DNA of 64,000 bases from JANPBY01 sp963805505. GTDB taxonomy: Bacteria; Actinomycetota; Actinomycetes; DATJPE01. Positions 61,664-64,000 of the stretch are shown here, in pieces. The translations under genes were made by a program, and so were the position numbers. Where the stretch lies: contig CAWDUP010000007.1 in NCBI GenBank assembly GCA_963805505.1, forward strand, positions 310,001 through 374,000, given 5' to 3'. The notes beneath the pieces are model-generated. The model did not search any database, was not told the DNA's origin, and worked only from the letters and a program-made list of their open reading frames with translations. Position 1 is the stretch's first letter; the number at the start of each line of letters is the position of its first letter.

Positions 61664-62884
61664 GTGCGCACCCTCGACGACCTCCTCGCCGAGGGCGTAG
61701 CCGGACGGCGAGTGCTGGTCCGTTCCGACCTGAACGTCCCGCTTGCCGACGACGAGGCCGGGGATCGGCAGATCACCGACGACGGCCGGATCCGAGCGAG
61801 CCTGCCCACCATCGCGGCCCTTCGCGAGCAGGGTGCTCGAGTCGTCGTCTGCGCTCACCTCGGCCGCCCCAAGGGTGAGCCCGTCCCCGACCTTTCGCTG
61901 GCACCGGTCGGGCGTCGCCTGGGCCAGCTGCTCGACCAGCCGGTCACCCTGGCGGGCGACACCGCCGGGCCGGCTGCTCAGGCGGCTGTCTCGGAGTTGC
62001 TCGACGGTGACGTGCTCCTGCTGGAGAACCTGCGCTACGAAGCCGGTGAGACTGCCAAGGACGACGGGGAGCGGGCTGCCTTTGCTGATCGACTGGCCGC
62101 TTTGGCTGAGGTCTACGTCGGTGACGGTTTTGGTGCAGTTCATCGCCGTCACGCCAGCGTCTTCGACGTACCTCAACGCCTTCCGCACTTTGCTGGACCG
62201 CTGATCAGCAGCGAGGTCGGCGTGCTCCGACGGCTGACCGATGAGCCGAAACGGCCGTACGTGGTCGTTCTGGGCGGCGCCAAGGTCTCCGACAAGCTCG
62301 GGGTGATCGCGAACCTGTTGAACTCGGTCGACCGGCTGCTCGTCGGCGGGGGGATGGCCTACACGTTCCTCGCGGCCCAGGGCTACGAGGTCGGGAGCAG
62401 CCTGCTGGAGACCGACCAGCTCGAGACTGTGCGAGGGCTGGTCGCCGACGCTGCGCGGTCCGGTGTTGAGCTGCTGGTTCCCAGCGACGTCGTCGCGGCC
62501 ACGTCCTTCAGCACCGATGCTGATCACGAGGTCGTATCGGTCAACGCCATTCCGGCCGATCGCATGGGCCTGGACATCGGTCCTGACACACGGGCCGCGT
62601 TCGCGGCAGCGTTGTCCGACGCAGCGACCGTTTTCTGGAACGGTCCGATGGGTGTATTCGAGATGGAGCCTTACGCCGAGGGGACCCGCGCTCTGGCTGA
62701 GGCGTTGACCCACGTCCAGGGCTTGACCGTGGTCGGCGGGGGAGACTCGGCCGCGGCCGTGCGCGCCCTCGGATTTCCCGACAGCGCATTCGGCCACATC
62801 TCGACCGGCGGAGGAGCGTCGCTCGAGTTCCTCGAAGGGCGTGTCCTCCCTGGTCTCACGGCTTTGGAGGATGAGCACCGATGA
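61664..62884 (+). CDS. pgk: Phosphoglycerate kinase
   Basis: 406 aa. RVLVRSDLNVPLAD opens the conserved N-domain. It is followed by HLGRPKGEPVPDLSLAPV, LLLENLRYEAGE, YVGDGFGAVHRRHASVFDVP, VVLGGAKVSDKLGVI and the C-terminal HISTGGGASLEFLEGRVLPGL. GTG 61664 starts 12 nt after gap. Its stop overlaps the tpiA ATG (ATGA). Confidence 0.97.
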   Translation: MRTLDDLLAEGVAGRRVLVRSDLNVPLADDEAGDRQITDDGRIRASLPTIAALREQGARVVVCAHLGRPKGEPVPDLSLAPVGRRLGQLLDQPVTLAGDTAGPAAQAAVSELLDGDVLLLENLRYEAGETAKDDGERAAFADRLAALAEVYVGDGFGAVHRRHASVFDVPQRLPHFAGPLISSEVGVLRRLTDEPKRPYVVVLGGAKVSDKLGVIANLLNSVDRLLVGGGMAYTFLAAQGYEVGSSLLETDQLETVRGLVADAARSGVELLVPSDVVAATSFSTDADHEVVSVNAIPADRMGLDIGPDTRAAFAAALSDAATVFWNGPMGVFEMEPYAEGTRALAEALTHVQGLTVVGGGDSAAAVRALGFPDSAFGHISTGGGASLEFLEGRVLPGLTALEDEHR

Positions 62885-63693
62885 CCACCAGACCGGCCAA
62901 GCATGGCCGCCAGCCGTTGATGGCCGGCAACTGGAAGATGAACAAGAACCACCTCGAGGCCATTGCGCTGACCCAGAAACTCGCGTTCTCCCTGAGCGAC
63001 GACGACTACAACAGGGTCGAGGTGGTGATCCTCCCTCCGTTCACCGACCTACGGTCGGTTCAGACGATGGTCGACGGAGATGACCTGCGTCTCGGCTACG
63101 GCGCTCAGGACCTGTCCACCCATGATTCGGGCGCCTACACCGGGGACGTCTCCGGCCTCATGCTGGCCAAGCTCGGTTGCAGGTATGTCGTGGTCGGACA
63201 CAGCGAACGCCGGCAATATCACCGGGAGGACGACGCGCTCGTCCGGGACAAGGTGGCGGCTGCTTTTCGCAACGACCTGACGCCGATCCTGTGCATCGGG
63301 GAGGAACTGGCCGTGCGCGAGGCAGGGAACCAGGTCGCCCACTGCTTGGCCCAGCTGACCGCGGCGGTGGATGGCCTGGGTCCGGACTCGGCGCGCCGTC
63401 TGGTCGTGGCCTATGAACCGGTGTGGGCTATCGGGACCGGCGAGGTGGCCACACCAGCGGACGCGCAGGAGGTCTGCGGAGCCGTACGCGCTCGTCTTGG
63501 CGAGCTGTACGAATCTGATCTCGCGGCTGAGGTCAGGGTGCTCTACGGCGGTTCGGTCAAGGGATCCAACGCGGCAGCAATCATGGCTGAGCGCGATGTC
63601 GACGGCGCCCTGATCGGGGGAGCCAGCTTGGACCCGGACGAGTTCGTCCGGATCATCAGGTATCACCAAGAGCCGACCGAGGAGTCGTCCTAG
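62881..63693 (+). CDS. tpiA: Triosephosphate isomerase
   Basis: 270 aa. Substrate Asn-Lys in LMAGNWKMNKNHLEA, catalytic His in VVVGHSERRQYH, catalytic Glu in VVAYEPVWAIGTGEVATP, and phosphate loop LYGGSVKGSNAAAIMAERDVDGALIGGASL. The N-terminus has about ten extra basic residues before the barrel. Translationally coupled to pgk. Confidence 0.97.
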   Translation: MTTRPAKHGRQPLMAGNWKMNKNHLEAIALTQKLAFSLSDDDYNRVEVVILPPFTDLRSVQTMVDGDDLRLGYGAQDLSTHDSGAYTGDVSGLMLAKLGCRYVVVGHSERRQYHREDDALVRDKVAAAFRNDLTPILCIGEELAVREAGNQVAHCLAQLTAAVDGLGPDSARRLVVAYEPVWAIGTGEVATPADAQEVCGAVRARLGELYESDLAAEVRVLYGGSVKGSNAAAIMAERDVDGALIGGASLDPDEFVRIIRYHQEPTEESS

Positions 63694-63778
63694 GTAGGAT
63701 GACCGGTAGGTACCATGCTTCGATGCGGACTCCTCAGCAAAGCCTGAGGGCTGCGAGACCTCGCCCGAAGGGAACTTC

Positions 63779-64000
63779 ATGATCGTCGGCCTCGGCCTGG
63801 TGCTGATCGCCTCCAGCCTCCTCATGATCGTGCTCGTGCTCCTGCACAAGGGCAAGGGCGGTGGGCTGTCGGACATGTTCGGTGGCGGCGTGACGTCGTC
63901 GGTCGGAGGCTCGGCCGTGGCAGAGCGCAACCTTGACCGGTTGACGATCATCGTGGGGCTCGTCTGGATCAGTTCGGTCGTGGGCCTCGGCCTGATCATG
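63779..64000 (+). CDS. secG: Preprotein translocase subunit SecG, partial
   Basis: The first 74 codons are present before the window ends: MIVGLGLVLIASSLLMIVLVLLH (helix one), KGKGGGLSDMFGGGVTSSVGGSAVAERNLDRLT (the cytoplasmic loop of the family), then the second helix. SecG assists the SecYE channel. ATG 63779 has GAAGGGA upstream. Its position after tpiA is standard in actinobacteria. Confidence 0.93.
   Translation, partial: MIVGLGLVLIASSLLMIVLVLLHKGKGGGLSDMFGGGVTSSVGGSAVAERNLDRLTIIVGLVWISSVVGLGLIM

Noticed and set aside
63732..63749. CAGCAAAGCCTGAGG hairpin before secG as a GEMM-like element
   Set aside because: Only the short string GCAAAGC is shared; no P2 with GNRA loop or 3' partner is present.
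1..64000. CRISPR arrays, insertion sequences, prophage genes or rRNA
   Set aside because: I saw no regularly spaced repeats, transposase or integrase motifs, phage proteins or rRNA sequence; the repeats found are short and few.

Overview
The window looks like a stretch of chromosome from a GC-rich Actinomycetota bacterium. The evidence is frequent GTG starts, WhiA, an ANTAR response regulator of the PdtaR type, a mycothiol-dependent-enzyme family protein, an AftD-type arabinofuranosyltransferase, DUF2613 and DUF3068 proteins, and the neighbourhood pdtaR / polA / rpsA / coaE / uvrB / uvrA / uvrC / rapZ / yvcK / whiA / gap / pgk / tpiA / secG. A Nocardioides-like (Propionibacteriales) origin is plausible, but I cannot prove it from this sequence alone.

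Layout. 1-13.1 kb: a type IV pilus locus, with the pilB end, pilT, pilC, two prepilin genes broken by several frameshifts, a 761-aa prepilin-like protein with six Ig-like repeats, a PilW-like pilin (one frameshift), a PilX-like protein with a ricin-type lectin region, pilD, pilM, pilN, pilO and a PilP-position protein. A class I cyclic-di-GMP riboswitch-like structure sits in front of the first prepilin. 13.1-18.5 kb: a tightly overlapping run aroC-aroK-aroB-aroQ-pepP, then efp-nusB. nusB seems to start with CTG inside the efp stop. 18.5-24.9 kb: a Leu(CAA) tRNA with a short variable arm, pdtaR, a lipoprotein binding protein, two GNAT enzymes, a hotdog thioesterase and polA.

25.0-30.7 kb: a branched-chain amino acid type ABC transporter. 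The binding-protein gene encodes its two halves in swapped order (a circular permutation), and the divergently read livH-livM-livG-livF operon has a LivH with an extra secreted domain. 30.9-44.9 kb: an envelope/glycan island with a secreted alpha/beta hydrolase, a Wzx-like flippase, two large GT-C type membrane proteins (one AftD-like), a GT4 glycosyltransferase, two methyltransferases, an acyltransferase, a DUF3068 protein and a 44-aa DUF2613 protein.

45.1-64 kb: housekeeping genes: rpsA, coaE, uvrB, a TerC family protein, an MBL hydrolase, a mycothiol-dependent family enzyme, uvrA, a Rieske lipoprotein, uvrC, rapZ-yvcK-whiA, gap-pgk-tpiA and the start of secG. The most unusual items are the permuted binding protein, the c-di-GMP riboswitch controlling (broken) pilin genes, and the concentration of frameshifts in the pilin genes only.
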